Part shown: positions 11,844 through 23,800 of the stretch, piece after piece | How the letters are laid out: the number at the start of each line of letters is the position of its first letter | Position numbering within the stretch: position 1 is the first letter of the stretch | Assembly: GCA_003013855.2 (NCBI GenBank) | Contig: ML058387.1 | Coordinates: forward strand, 496,001 to 560,000 | Reading direction: 5' to 3' | Length of the DNA stretch: 64,000 bases | Source: Liriodendron chinense | Taxonomy: Eukaryota > Streptophyta > Magnoliopsida > Magnoliales > Magnoliaceae | Position numbers and translations under genes: made by a program | The notes under the pieces: model-generated | What the model was told of the DNA's origin: nothing | What the model saw: the letters and a program-made list of their open reading frames with translations, nothing else | The model's database searches: none

Positions 11844-14800
11844 CTAGCTAGACATCATGACTTGATCACTTGCCTGAAGTGCTTGGTTGGCAAAATACCT
11901 CACATCCACGTCCGGATCCTCGCTGAGCTCGACCAAGCAGGGGCGGATTGTCTGCTCCACCACCTGCAACCGTGACAGTGGAACCCCATTGGCAACAGCG
12001 TAATATACAATGTTCAATCCAACAGTCAATTGGGTCCAACAAACTGTACAAGTGGGACTCCCACCCTTTGGTAATCCATATGGTGAACCCCACGGTGGAT
12101 GGGACATGCCCCAAAAATCTTCCCCACCGGATGGTTCTAACTTCTATTCATCCGATGGTGGTTGTTGTCAATTTCTATTGCATGGCCAGGACCCACCAGA
12201 TTTATGCATGGTTTAGGCTATCATTATGTGGATCCAATCACCATCACTGGGTCAGAGAATTTGATCAAGCATCATGTAATACTTCCAAGTTAAAGGTTGG
12301 CAGGAGTGACTAATCTTGTGACTTACAGATTGGCTGACTATGGGTATGAGGGACTGCAACACCTTTGCCACGTTGAATTTGATGTTGGGTACCCTGCGAA
12401 ATGTAGGACACTCAGTAAGAACATGAATTCCGTATAGCAGTTGTTCTTGGGATGTACGGTAGTGGCATTACCTGTCCTTTGAGACATTAATGACCACAGG
12501 CAATAGCTTCTGGCATGTGATGTCTGAACCCATGACGGGGGCAAGTAGCGAAATTGCATGTAGTACGGTCATCCGATACAAGTAATGTGGGTTATTAATC
12601 ATGTCCAGCACCTATGAGATGACATGCTAATCAATTTATTAGAGAATAACAAAAGTCACATGAAGCAAGATGTCTATCACACTTACACATAAAAGGATAA
12701 TAATAACCATGCATCCAGATTTTAACTGTACCTAATCAGAACATACATACCGAAACTTGCATTGCTGATAAACATTCAGAGGGAATCCTAGTATTTTCTA
12801 TAACATGCATTTTTTCAGAATTCAGAATTATTTTAAGACTACTTCAGGAATTCCCATCCTGGATTACAAAGTACCAAGATGGTGAGAGATCTGATTTACA
12901 TATGCTGAAAGCAGATGGTTCATAACAGAGACATGACTAGGAGGCAGATGTAGAAGGCTTGCTAAAAGCAGCATTATCTAAAACAGATGCTTTAGGAGGC
13001 ACTACAAAACTCCGTAATGCATAAGCATTTATCGAAACTTCCATCGCATTATAAAGTATGCACCCTCTATATGGCCGTCTAAACTAGAACATTTCAAGGG
13101 GATGAGCCAGTCTAAACTGGAACATTTGAAATGTGTGTGTGTGTGCACACATGACTAGGAAGCAGATGTAGAAGGCTTGCTTAAAGCGGCATTACTGAAA
13201 TACAGATGCTTTAAGAGGCACTGGAAAACTCCATGATGCACAAGCATTTATCAGAACTTCGTTTGTGTATCGTCGATGCATGTGCGTGGGTGCATGTGTG
13301 TGTGCGTACGCTTTGAAGCTATACATAATCATGCCTGGTAATAGAGCGTAAGCTGAGGGAATATCTTTATTTGTTAGTTTGAACAGCCATGGCAATTTTG
13401 ATATTGTAATGCATATGGGTTGAAAAAACTCTTATCCACCAACGGTAAATCAAACGCCACAAGAATTATGAACATGTGTTACATCTAGCTTCTTTCAGTG
13501 AGTGATTCGGCATGCTGTAGATTTGTTGGAATTAAAAATGACCTTCTTAACAATATTGTCATGACAAAAAGGATCGGTATGCTAGAGCTTTCATGCATAA
13601 GAGGACAGAGAAATTGTGACCACAAACAATATTTTTTCAGATCATCAAAACAACCTGTGGAATTATATGCTGCATTGCCCAATCCGGGCCAAATTCCTCT
13701 GCGAGCCGCTTCAAGTTATTAGCAGCTGCGTCACGAATTGAGTAAACCTGCAAAACATTCCATGTTTTAGTTAGCAAAGAATTGTTACTGGATAGGATGT
13801 CATAAAAATTGTAAGTTGTGCGACCATCCTTGCTGTTTTAGCACTTTCCAATCAATAGATACGGAAACAGCAGAGACAATTAGAAACAAAAAATGAAAAG
13901 ATCTTCCCCAAGGCGGATGAGCAATATTGCCGAGATGATATTAGAACTAGGTATGTTGTTGTCTATGGGATTGAAAACATGGTTTTCTGGAACATGGGTA
14001 GCTCTGGTATGTGATATGGGAACGGATACATGATACACTACTTCCTCCAATTTTTTGCACTGGGAGTAGGATCAAGTGGATTGCTACAATACATCATCGT
14101 CATCATCTCCTAAGCCTTATCCCAATTAATGAATTGCTATGATATATACACTAAGCATATACAATACCTTTTTTTTTTTTCAGAGGCATATAATATAGTT
14201 TTATATACAAATTGTTATTTTAATTTATACATGAAATGATGAATGTTTGTATTATAGGTTACACATGCATAATATATATATTTTTTTTGAACAATGATGA
14301 TATATTAAAAAAAGGCCGAAGCCAAAGCATAACATTATATATGCTATTACATAAATAAAAAAAGGTAGACATTGGGTTCAGCAATAGATCTTGACATTCT
14401 GAATACAGATTGACATTACACATTAATCTACACTAGTATAGAACCATAATTTTGGACTCATAAAACAGCTATCATCATCATCATATCTAAGCCTCATCCC
14501 AATTAATTGGGTTCGGCTACATGAATCCTGTTCCGCTGTCCCACTCTATCAAGGGCCAGACCATCAGTTAGACCACAGGTCATCAAGTCTTGTCCTATTA
14601 CCTCCATCCACATCCTTTTAGGCCTTCCTCTTGCCCATTTAGAGCCTTCAACTTGTACCTACTTGTTAGAGTCCCTTGATATACATTGATACGCCATCAT
14701 CTAACAGCTCGAGCTTTTAGAGAAAGTGGTTGTTTGACATGGTATCAAAGCGGAAGGTCCTGTGTTCAAATCCCGGAACTAGCAAATATGCCACTGGTAA

Positions 14801-17800
14801 TATATTCTCCCACGGAGGGCCATTTATGGTGTGAGTTGTAGTTATCCCTCCACCTGGGTGTGAGTTGTGAGCGTCCCTCCACCCTTGCCTAGTATGTTCC
14901 CGTGCGGAGTTCCACCCTGCACGTGCGGGGGAGTGTTAGAGTCCCTTGATATACATTGATACGCCATCATCTAACAGCTCGAGCTTTTAGAGAAAGTGGT
15001 TGTTTGACACTACTCACTCCTAATCGGCGCGGTTCTTGGTCTCCATTGCACATGACCAAACCATCTAAGTCTACTTTCCCTTATCTTATTACTTATTGAC
15101 TGTTGGTACTACTATTAAGTTCCCTCAGATTGCTATTTTATTTTTATTCATAAAATAGCAATCTGGATTGCAAATGACCCATCATCCAGAAAGTGGGATC
15201 TGGAACGGGAAATGTGAGGGGGCTTAGGTAACATTGATTGAATGCTTGGATGACAATAGGCCTGCCAGAATAGTCCCAATACTGTTCTCTTTAACAATGA
15301 CATTTCTTGTGTTGTTGGAAATTCTTTAACCACAGTAGAGAATTTTCATATGATCCTTTGTATAAAACTCAGTTCTTTCCCACTTTGTGATTACAAGAAT
15401 TTGATCCCAAAGACGAAATTCAAAGGAACAAGCAATAGTAAGTTACTAAGTCTATAAACAAAATAATTAAAACAACTAAATACTTTAGTTAGCGTTTGGG
15501 CACACAATTTTACTAGAAGTTTCAAATAGTATATAGGAACTTCGCAATTGAGAGTTAATTGAACACAGCACTTTGTCTGTTTGGCCACGTGCATCTGTTT
15601 TGCAGGCACAATACAAAATGCAATTTAGTATGTCATTTTCTTAGAGTCGGTGTAGTATTAGATGCACATGATATATGGGATAGCAATATTCATCCTAACC
15701 ATCCGATCAATGGCTGATAAAAGTGGATATGAGAATCACTTTGATTGGATGATTCTAACCATGTGATATATGGCTATGAAAATGGAGGATCCAAATTATG
15801 TTAAGAAAGGTTTGATCATTGGTCTAGACCATCTATCATCTACATTCCTCTTTTGATTGATTACGACCCTCAATAATCACTTTGATAAGGTAAAAACCAT
15901 ATGTTCAATGGACAAGAAAATGGACGGTCCAAAATTATTATATGGGCAACGTTTGATCATTGATATGGACTGTTGGAGAGTCTTCAAACAGTGCATGGTT
16001 TGGGTGCTTAGACTAGTCGGGCGACTGGTCCGCACGTGATGGCCCAGATGCACTGAGGGCTGCTGGACGTTTTTCACTCACCTTAGACCGGTCGGCCAAC
16101 CTGTCTATAGGGGGCTCCGACCGGTCGGTGGTGAAGGCAGCGTGACGGGTCTATGTTGGAATTTCCTCTGGACTGTTTTTGTATTAGGTCCGACCGGTCG
16201 GCCATGTACGCGTTTTCTTACGCATTACCCTGATTGTGCGTAAGATGTTTCTAATTTCGGGTTGCTTGCTATATATATGGCATGGATCCGGGATTAGGTG
16301 TAAGTCTAAGGTGTCCAAGGTTTCCTAAGTGGGTTAGGAAGAGGGGAAAGTGTTTTGAGAGGGAGAGAGCTTGGGTTTTCTCTGTTTTTCCTTGCTTGTG
16401 GGCTGTCAATCTCTGTAATCCTCTGGAATCATAGTGGATCGCTTTGTGCCGTGGTTTTTTACCCGTTGAGGGGTTTATCCACGTAAAATCGGATTGTCTC
16501 TTGTGGTTGAATGCTTGTGTGGTTTTGATTGCATTGTGTTTCTTGTTTGATCGCATATTCTGCTGTGGTGTTGTTCGGCTTCCGCTTTCGCTGCCAGCGC
16601 CCCTATTCCTAACAAGTGGTGTCAGAGCTAAAGTTGGAGTGGAGTAGAATTCGGATCTGAGACGAGAATATGGGATCAAGCACAAGGTTCGAGGTAGAGA
16701 AGTTCTCCGACAAAAATAACTTTGAGCTATGGAAGGTGAAGATCGAATCCCTTCTAATTTAGCAAGGACTTGATGAAGCTCTTGAAAAGTGACTTGAGGC
16801 TATGGAAGATGATGAGTGGACGAAGCTCAACAAGAAGGCTAGAACCTCAATCTTGTTATGTCTTATGGATGATGTCCTCTATCATGTCACGAAGGAGAAG
16901 ACTGCGGCTGATACGATGGCGAAGTTAAAAGAATGTTTATGCCAAGAAGTCTCTAGAGAATCGCATGTATCTGTTGATACAGTTGCTCACTTTGAGGATG
17001 GCTGAGGGGACGGATGTGGGGGACCACTTAAGCATGTTCAATCGGCTAGTTTGCAAGTTGGTGGAGATAGATGAGCCGATGAAGGATGAATATCAAGCAT
17101 GTATCCTACTGAATTCTCTTCCAGATTCATATGAGTCATTCAGGGACTCTGTGTGCACAGGAAGGGAGACTATCAATGTCGAGACCGTTATCTCAGCCTT
17201 TCAGTCGAAGGCGATGAAAAAGAAAAGCGGTGACGTGGGTTTTCGTTTTTCCTCAGAGGCATTGATTATGAGGGAGAAATTCTAAATGTGGTGGAGGATA
17301 TTCGAAATCGGGATCTAAGACCAAGGGCAAAGGGAAAGTTAAGGTGAAGTACTAGAGTTATGGTCAATAAGGCCACATGAAAGGGGATTTTCAGAATCCC
17401 AAGTTTAAGCAAGAGAGGTATGGAAATTCTTCTGGAGAGGGAGCCAATACCGTAGAGGACGGGCGATCTTTGTGAAGTTCTGACTATATCTAGCAAGGGA
17501 TTTCATGGTAGAGAGTGGATCCTAAATTCAGGGGCTTCACGTCACGTTTGTCCTGACCGAAGTTCATTCACGACATACAGGGAGTATGATGGTGAATCGG
17601 TGTTTGTGGGTATGGGTACGGTGCGCATCAGGATGTTCGATGGGATCAAACGAGTCCTGGAAGATGTGAAGCATGTTCCCAAGATGATGAATGTAATTTC
17701 TCTTGGTGCACTCGAGGCGAAAGGGTGTGTGTTCATCAGCCGTAATCGTTGTTGTAAAGTGATGAAAGGGGAACTCGTGTGTATGAAGGCACGGAGGTGT

Positions 17801-20800
17801 GGCCATCTTTACAAGTTGAACGAGAGCATAATTCACGGTGGAGCTATGGGATCGACAACAAGATCCACGGTTGCTCGTATGTGGCAAGTGCCCAAGGGCC
17901 ACATAGAAGAGCGGCAAAAGGGCGTGAAAGTGCAAGATTAGGGTTGATGGAGGCACGGGAAGCGGTGGAGCTATGATGAAGATGAGATGATGAAGCGAGG
18001 ATGATTTGATTCGACGTTTGAAGCCTTAGTGGAGATTGTTGGAGAGTCTTCAAATAGTGCACGGTCTGGGTGCTCAAACCGGTCGGGCGACTCGTCTGCA
18101 TGTAATGGCCCAGATGCACCGAGGGCTGCTGGACATTTTTCACTCACCTTAGATCAGTCTGCAAGGGGCTCTGATCGGTCGGTGGTGAGGCAGCATGACG
18201 GGTTTATGTTGGAATTTCCTCTGGACTGTTTTTGTATTAGGTCTGACCGGTCGGGCGACCGGTCGGTGGTGAGGCAGTGTGACGAGTTTCTGTTGGAATT
18301 TCCTCTGGACTATTTTTGTATTAGGTCTGACCGGTCGGGGGACCGGTCGGCCATGTACGCGTTTTCTTACTCATTACGCGGTTATGCGTAAAGATGTTTC
18401 TAATTCGGGGTTGCTTGCTATATATATGGCATGAATCCGGGATTAGGTGTAATTCTAAGGTGTCCAAGGTTTCCTGAGTGGGTTAGGAAGAGGGGAGAGT
18501 GTTTTCAAAGGGAGAGAGCTTGGGTTTTCTCTAGTTTTTCCTTGCTTGTGGGCTGTCAATCTCTGTAATCTTCTGAAATCATAGTGGATCACTTTGTGCT
18601 GTGGTTTTTTAGCTCGTTGAAGGGTTTTTCCACGTAAAATCGGATTGTCTCTTGTGGTTGAGTGCTTGTGGTTTTGATTGCATTGTGTTTCTTGTTTGAT
18701 CGCATATTCTGCTATGGTGTTGTTCAGCTTCCGCTGCCGGCATCACTATTCCCAACATGGACTGCCTATCTTACCGCACGCTTGATTGACATAGCTCTCA
18801 AGAACCAATTTAACTAAGTGCACTTTGATCGGATGATTTTAACCATATGATATATGGCTATGAAATGGAGGATCCAAAGTTATTATGTTAAGAGAGGTTT
18901 GATCATTGGTCTAGACCACTTATCATCTACATTCCACCTTTGATTGACTACAACCCTCAAGAATCACTTTGATAAGGTAAAACCATATGATCAATGGACA
19001 AAAAAAATGGATGGTCCAAAATTATTATATGGGCAACGTTTGACCATTGACATGGACTTGCTATCTTACCGCACACTTGATTGACATAGCTCTCAAGAAC
19101 CAATTTAACCAAGTGAGCAATGCCAACCATTTGATCAATGGCCAAGACAAGTAATGTTCTGGATAGATTTAAAATAAAAAAAATCCAATCACTTATCAGA
19201 ACTGTCCATGATGTAGGTCCACCTTTGATCAACCACCAGTCTCAAGAACCACTTTGACTGGATGATTCTAACCATTCGATCACTGGCCAATAAAATGGAT
19301 GGCCCATGTTGATTACTAACAAGGGTTTATTTGTTGATCCTGACTGTTTATCATGTAGGCCCTACTTTGGTTGAGTACCACTTTAAAGATTCAATTTAAT
19401 AAGGTGATTCTTACCATCCAAACAATGACCAGGAAAATAGATGGTCTATCCTGATTTTACTAAAAAAGGTTCTCATAATTGATTAAACCATCTATCATGT
19501 ACGCGTCACATTTGATTGAACATAATCTCAAGAACCGCTTTGGTCAGACGATCATAACCATTTGATCAATGGTCAAGAAAATGGGCAATCAAGATTGATC
19601 ATACTAAAAAAGATCTAATCATGATCCAGACCATCTATCACATAGGCCCCACCTTGACTGAGCACAACTCTCAAGAATCACTTTGATCAGATGTTTCTAT
19701 CTGACAATGGTTAGGAAATGGACAGTCTATATTAATTATGTGAAAAAAAGGTTTTATCTTTGACAGTCTATCATGTAGGCAGTACCTTTATTTGGCTATA
19801 TCTCTCGGGAATCACTTTGACCAAGCTATTCTAACCATCTGATCGGTGGCTAGGAAAATGGATGATATAGAATGGTTGTAGTGGAAAAGGTTTTATCATT
19901 GATCTGGACCATCAATCATATATAGCCCTCTGATTAACCATAACTCTCAAGAAACACTTTGATTGGGTAACCATTCAATGACCAAGAAAATTGACAGTTG
20001 AGATTACAGAGACAAAAAAAAAGTTTTGATAATTGGCGTAGACTATCTATCATGTAATTCACACATTTGATTGACAATAACTCTCAAGAATCGCTTTAAT
20101 GAGTGATTCTAGCCATCCAATAAATGTTTATGGCCCACATTAATTAATACTCAAAAAGGTATGATCACAGATCTTGACTGTTTATCATGTATGCCCCACC
20201 CTTGACTGATCATTGTTCTCAACAATCACTCTGAGTGGACAATCTGAACCATTTCATCAATAGCCATGAAAATGGTCGGTTCACATTGAGGTAGCTTTTG
20301 TGCCATCTAATCATGGGCCCATGTTGATTTCCTATGACCGTAAGGCTGCATTTGTTCCATCCATCGTATGGATCCCATGTTTGGTTGCCTACAACCTCCA
20401 AAGAGGAGGTATTAAGGATCCTAGTTAGTCAATCACATGACATGAGAATCTTGCCCACTTTTCAAATTGCAATTCTAGTTTCTACTTGGAATAGAAACTG
20501 GGAAATAGAGTTTTGGGGGCCTTACACAATATTTCAAGTCAATGGGATTGTGCCATCCAAACAATGTAACTTTTTCAAATGTCATTTAGGTTGACTAGTA
20601 TTTAACTAAAGTAGATCTAAATAGTAATTCAGGAACTGGCCAAATGCACCTATAAAAATTCAATAAATGATACAACTGAAAGCAAGAAGAACCTCTCAAA
20701 TCCACCATAGTTTAGTCCTATAAAAATGAATGTAACAAACCTTATCTTCCAACCACTGCATGCACAGGGCACCAAGCTTATCATCAAAAAATCCGACACC

Positions 20801-23800
20801 CAACTGACTTGCCAATAAGGGGATGTACTCTATTATCGCAAGCCGGACCCTCCAATGCCTATCTTCTGCAAGCTCAACAATTGCCGGTAGAAGCGATTGG
20901 GACAACAGATCAATTCCAATCACCTGCAAGGAAACTGCACATTAATACATGGTAAAAAGGGGTTTTCTTTAGAAGTATCCAAATTTCTAACTCTTAAGTT
21001 TTCTTAGTGTTTAAGGCTGGCAGTAGGCTGGGCTGGCCCTTGGGATATTGGACTGGGCAGGTATTTGGCCTGGGTTTGGGCATGCCTCTTAGGCCCATGG
21101 GACCGGGTAGACCTTGAGACAGATGCATCGATTACCTTTTAAAAATACTGCTTTAAACATGAAAGCCATGATGTTCAGACAACAGCCACAAAAAAGTAGG
21201 GGGCACTTGTTGGGTGTTTTTTTTTCTTTTTTTCTGTTTTTTGTGGGTGTAAGGTGTGGGGGGGGTGAGTAGCTTAGGAGGCACTTGTAGAGGAAGCATG
21301 CTGGTGGAAGCTCCTATGTTCACACCTAATTTAAGTACTAATTAGTAAGCAAAACTACACAGAAGAAAGATAACTAATGCGTAAATAATAAAAGAGACAC
21401 AGAGGCTGAATAATAATGGATAGAATAGGGACCTAGGACTAACAGTATTGCAAAATTAAAATGAATAATCAAATAATAATAATAATATATTACTGTCAAT
21501 ATGGAGCCACTAAACACACCCACCCTTGTTGATAGAAACACCCTTTCTACTTTTGGCAATGCAATAGATATGTATTTGGACTATTGTATTACCAGAAGCA
21601 GAAAAGGTGTACCTGTAAAACAGAGTAGGTGTGAATAACCCCTTAATGGTATTACTAATATTAGCATTATTATTATTTGCAACCATGATAAACCGAAAAA
21701 AAAATCAATAAAAACCAGAACTGGATACTGATGAAGCCACCTAAAGCTTACAAACCTGATTCACTTGATCAAGCTTGCTAATGATATTCAGCCGAACATC
21801 AGGGAATTCATCTTTCAAAAGGGAAAGGAAAATTGGAAGAAGTTGCTCGATAGTTGCATCCTGTGAAAATCACAAGCAACAGTTAGCTGGTCTATATGCA
21901 AGTGACGAACAATGGAAGAAAGGGTATTTTGGGAGGAAAAGAAATTGACGTATTAGTGTGCATTTTTAAATCAACAGTTTACACGCATAAAAGTACATGA
22001 CCGTTTGTATCACTTTCTTTTTTTTATTATTGAAACCATACACAACAATTACGTAATTCTTACCTTCCCTAAGACCGGTGCCATTCCCATTATTACTGAA
22101 GCCAAAGCAGAGCGAACATGCTGTGAAGAATCTGATGACAATTCCTAAAAAAATGAAGTTCATGAAGCATATTTAAAAAACACAATAAAGAGCAACTTCA
22201 TGCCTAGGAAGAAACCAAACATGTGAAGAAGAAAGAAAAGGAAACTGCCTGAATGTGTCATAAGGCATATATACCTTCACGCAGGGAAGAATGTGCTGAA
22301 TTGCAAGTTGTGGATTCAAGATACGGCAAAACTTCGTCACTTTCCCTGCAGCTGCTATACGTACTTCAGCCTCGTTGTCTCGAAGTAGCCTCACATATGC
22401 AGGCACCAAGTCCGCCCTTAAACCATATGCAAATCACCATCAATCAAACACTCATAAAGAGATGAAGTGCCTAAAACAATCAATACATGTAATCTACTGT
22501 TTCAATACATGAAAATATGAGGCTTTCCTTGGGTAAGCTATGAAATGCATGGTGAACATAAACTAACAAAACAACAACTAAACTGAGGAATAAAACATAT
22601 AACAGAATTACCTGGTAGGCTCAGGGCCAACAGCTTCACATAGCTCATATAACTGATTTGCTACCATATAACGAACACGCCAAGACTTGTCCTACTCAAG
22701 AAAAACAAAGCAAATGTGAACTTTAATGCCACAAAATAAAATCATCAATACGAAGTCACATATCATACAACCTCATTCCGACAGGAGTTGTTCATGTAAA
22801 CAATCTTCTTCAATTTGAATAGTTAACAGATAATTATATTTATTACATGACATATGGCTCTCCTAACGTTGAAAGTAGCACATTTAGCTAGTAACTAACA
22901 AGAAGAAACAATGAAAATTGCCTACACACAACAGCATCAATGGGATTAAAAGCATTTGTATCTGTGATACCCATACCTGAGAGAAATTAACAATGACAGG
23001 AAGGATGTGAGCTACACAGTCCTGCGGTTCCAGCAACTTCCCTAGTGCTGCACATCCCTCAACAGCCAACAACCGCACAGAGTCTTGATCTGAAAAGCAG
23101 CAAATCAAACAATACATTCTTAGAGGTCAGATAGAATATGAATGGAATATATATATGGAACGGTAATATGAAGGAAAATTTAATGACCAAAAGGTTAAAT
23201 CTGTCATGACATGCAAATGCAGAAGACATGGCATTAAATTTCATTCTGTTCTTGCTGAAATGGCAGAAACATTTGCTACGAAAATAGAAATGTAGCAGCC
23301 TCTGTCTCAGTTTTCTGTAGTCTGTTTTGGCCATTTCTGTCTGTTCCAGACTGTTTCGGACAGAAAGTTTCTGGTGCATATATATATATATATATATATA
23401 TATTTCGGACAGAAAGTTTCTGGTGCATATATATATATATATATATATATTTCCTGGCCATTTTGGTGGGTATATTTTGTAAAAAATGAACATTTCATTA
23501 GTCCACAACCAAAAAGAAAATACTTCTCTTTAGTCTTTTGAATGGTAAGGGAGAAATTTTATTAAAACCAAGCAAAAAGGGCGAAACACAAAAGAGGAAG
23601 GAGGAGCAGGATGGTGAGATTAGATACCACCCCAGCACCTCCACCATTTGGGGAAAAAAAACAACAACATTAACAACCCATAAACCTGAGAGGCCTTCCT
23701 CCCCTCTTACAAACATTGAGCCCAACCACCCATGAGGTGTTAAATGATCTCTAGTATCATGGATTTTTTGCCCATGAATTTGCATTGAATGAATCACTCT

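Larger units (their letters stand above)
14664..15009 (+). mobile_element. TRIM (miniature LTR retrotransposon)
   Basis: 346 bp. Two 76-bp LTRs (14664-14739 and 14934-15009) read identically, starting TGTTAGAG and ending TTTGACA. TGGTATCAAAGCG follows the first LTR directly, as expected for a tRNA-Met primer site. GCGGGGGAG, a purine tract, precedes the second LTR. CTACT flanks both sides (14659-14663 and 15010-15014). There is no coding capacity, as is normal for TRIMs, which depend on enzymes of other elements. Identical LTRs suggest a recent insertion. It lies inside an RTE LINE fragment, inside a PP2A intron. Confidence 0.93.
14471..15115 (-). mobile_element. RTE-type LINE 3' fragment, interrupted by a TRIM
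   Basis: Read on the minus strand and with 14664-15009 plus one 5-bp duplication removed, the translation runs through KIRESRLRWFGHVQWRPRTAP, then VEGSKWARGRPKRMW, then LALDRV and RIHVAEPN, followed by a TGATGATGA-like tail. This is the C-terminal end of plant RTE LINE polyproteins, downstream of reverse transcriptase. It is 5'-truncated and not functional. Confidence 0.75.
15971..18757 (+). mobile_element. Non-autonomous Ty1/copia-type element, copy 1
   Basis: 2787 bp. LTRs lie at 15971-16614 (644 bp) and 18037-18757 (721 bp), with ends TGTTGG...AACA. TGGAC is duplicated on both sides (15966-15970 and 18758-18762). The primer site TGGTGTCAGAGC lies just after the first LTR. The inside holds gag, a protease motif and GAG-pre-integrase, then goes straight to the 3' LTR. 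Integrase core, RT and RNase H are absent. A closely related sequence at 19037-19075 shows the uninterrupted target (cattgacatggacttgctatc). The extra length of the 3' LTR comes from an internal duplication of about 77 bp. Confidence 0.92.

Noticed and set aside
14281..14400. Possible LINE-1 3' end (ttttttttgaacaatgatg...)
   Set aside because: Only the short T-rich start resembles LINE ends; there is no coding remnant and no flanking duplication.
15650..20410. CRISPR-like regular repeats
   Set aside because: The units are long and diverged without unique spacers, and the setting is a plant intron.
23059..23508. 149-codon minus-strand frame
   Set aside because: Much of it is translation of the (TA)n units (repeated YIYIYI); it overlaps a PP2A intron and has no conserved motif.
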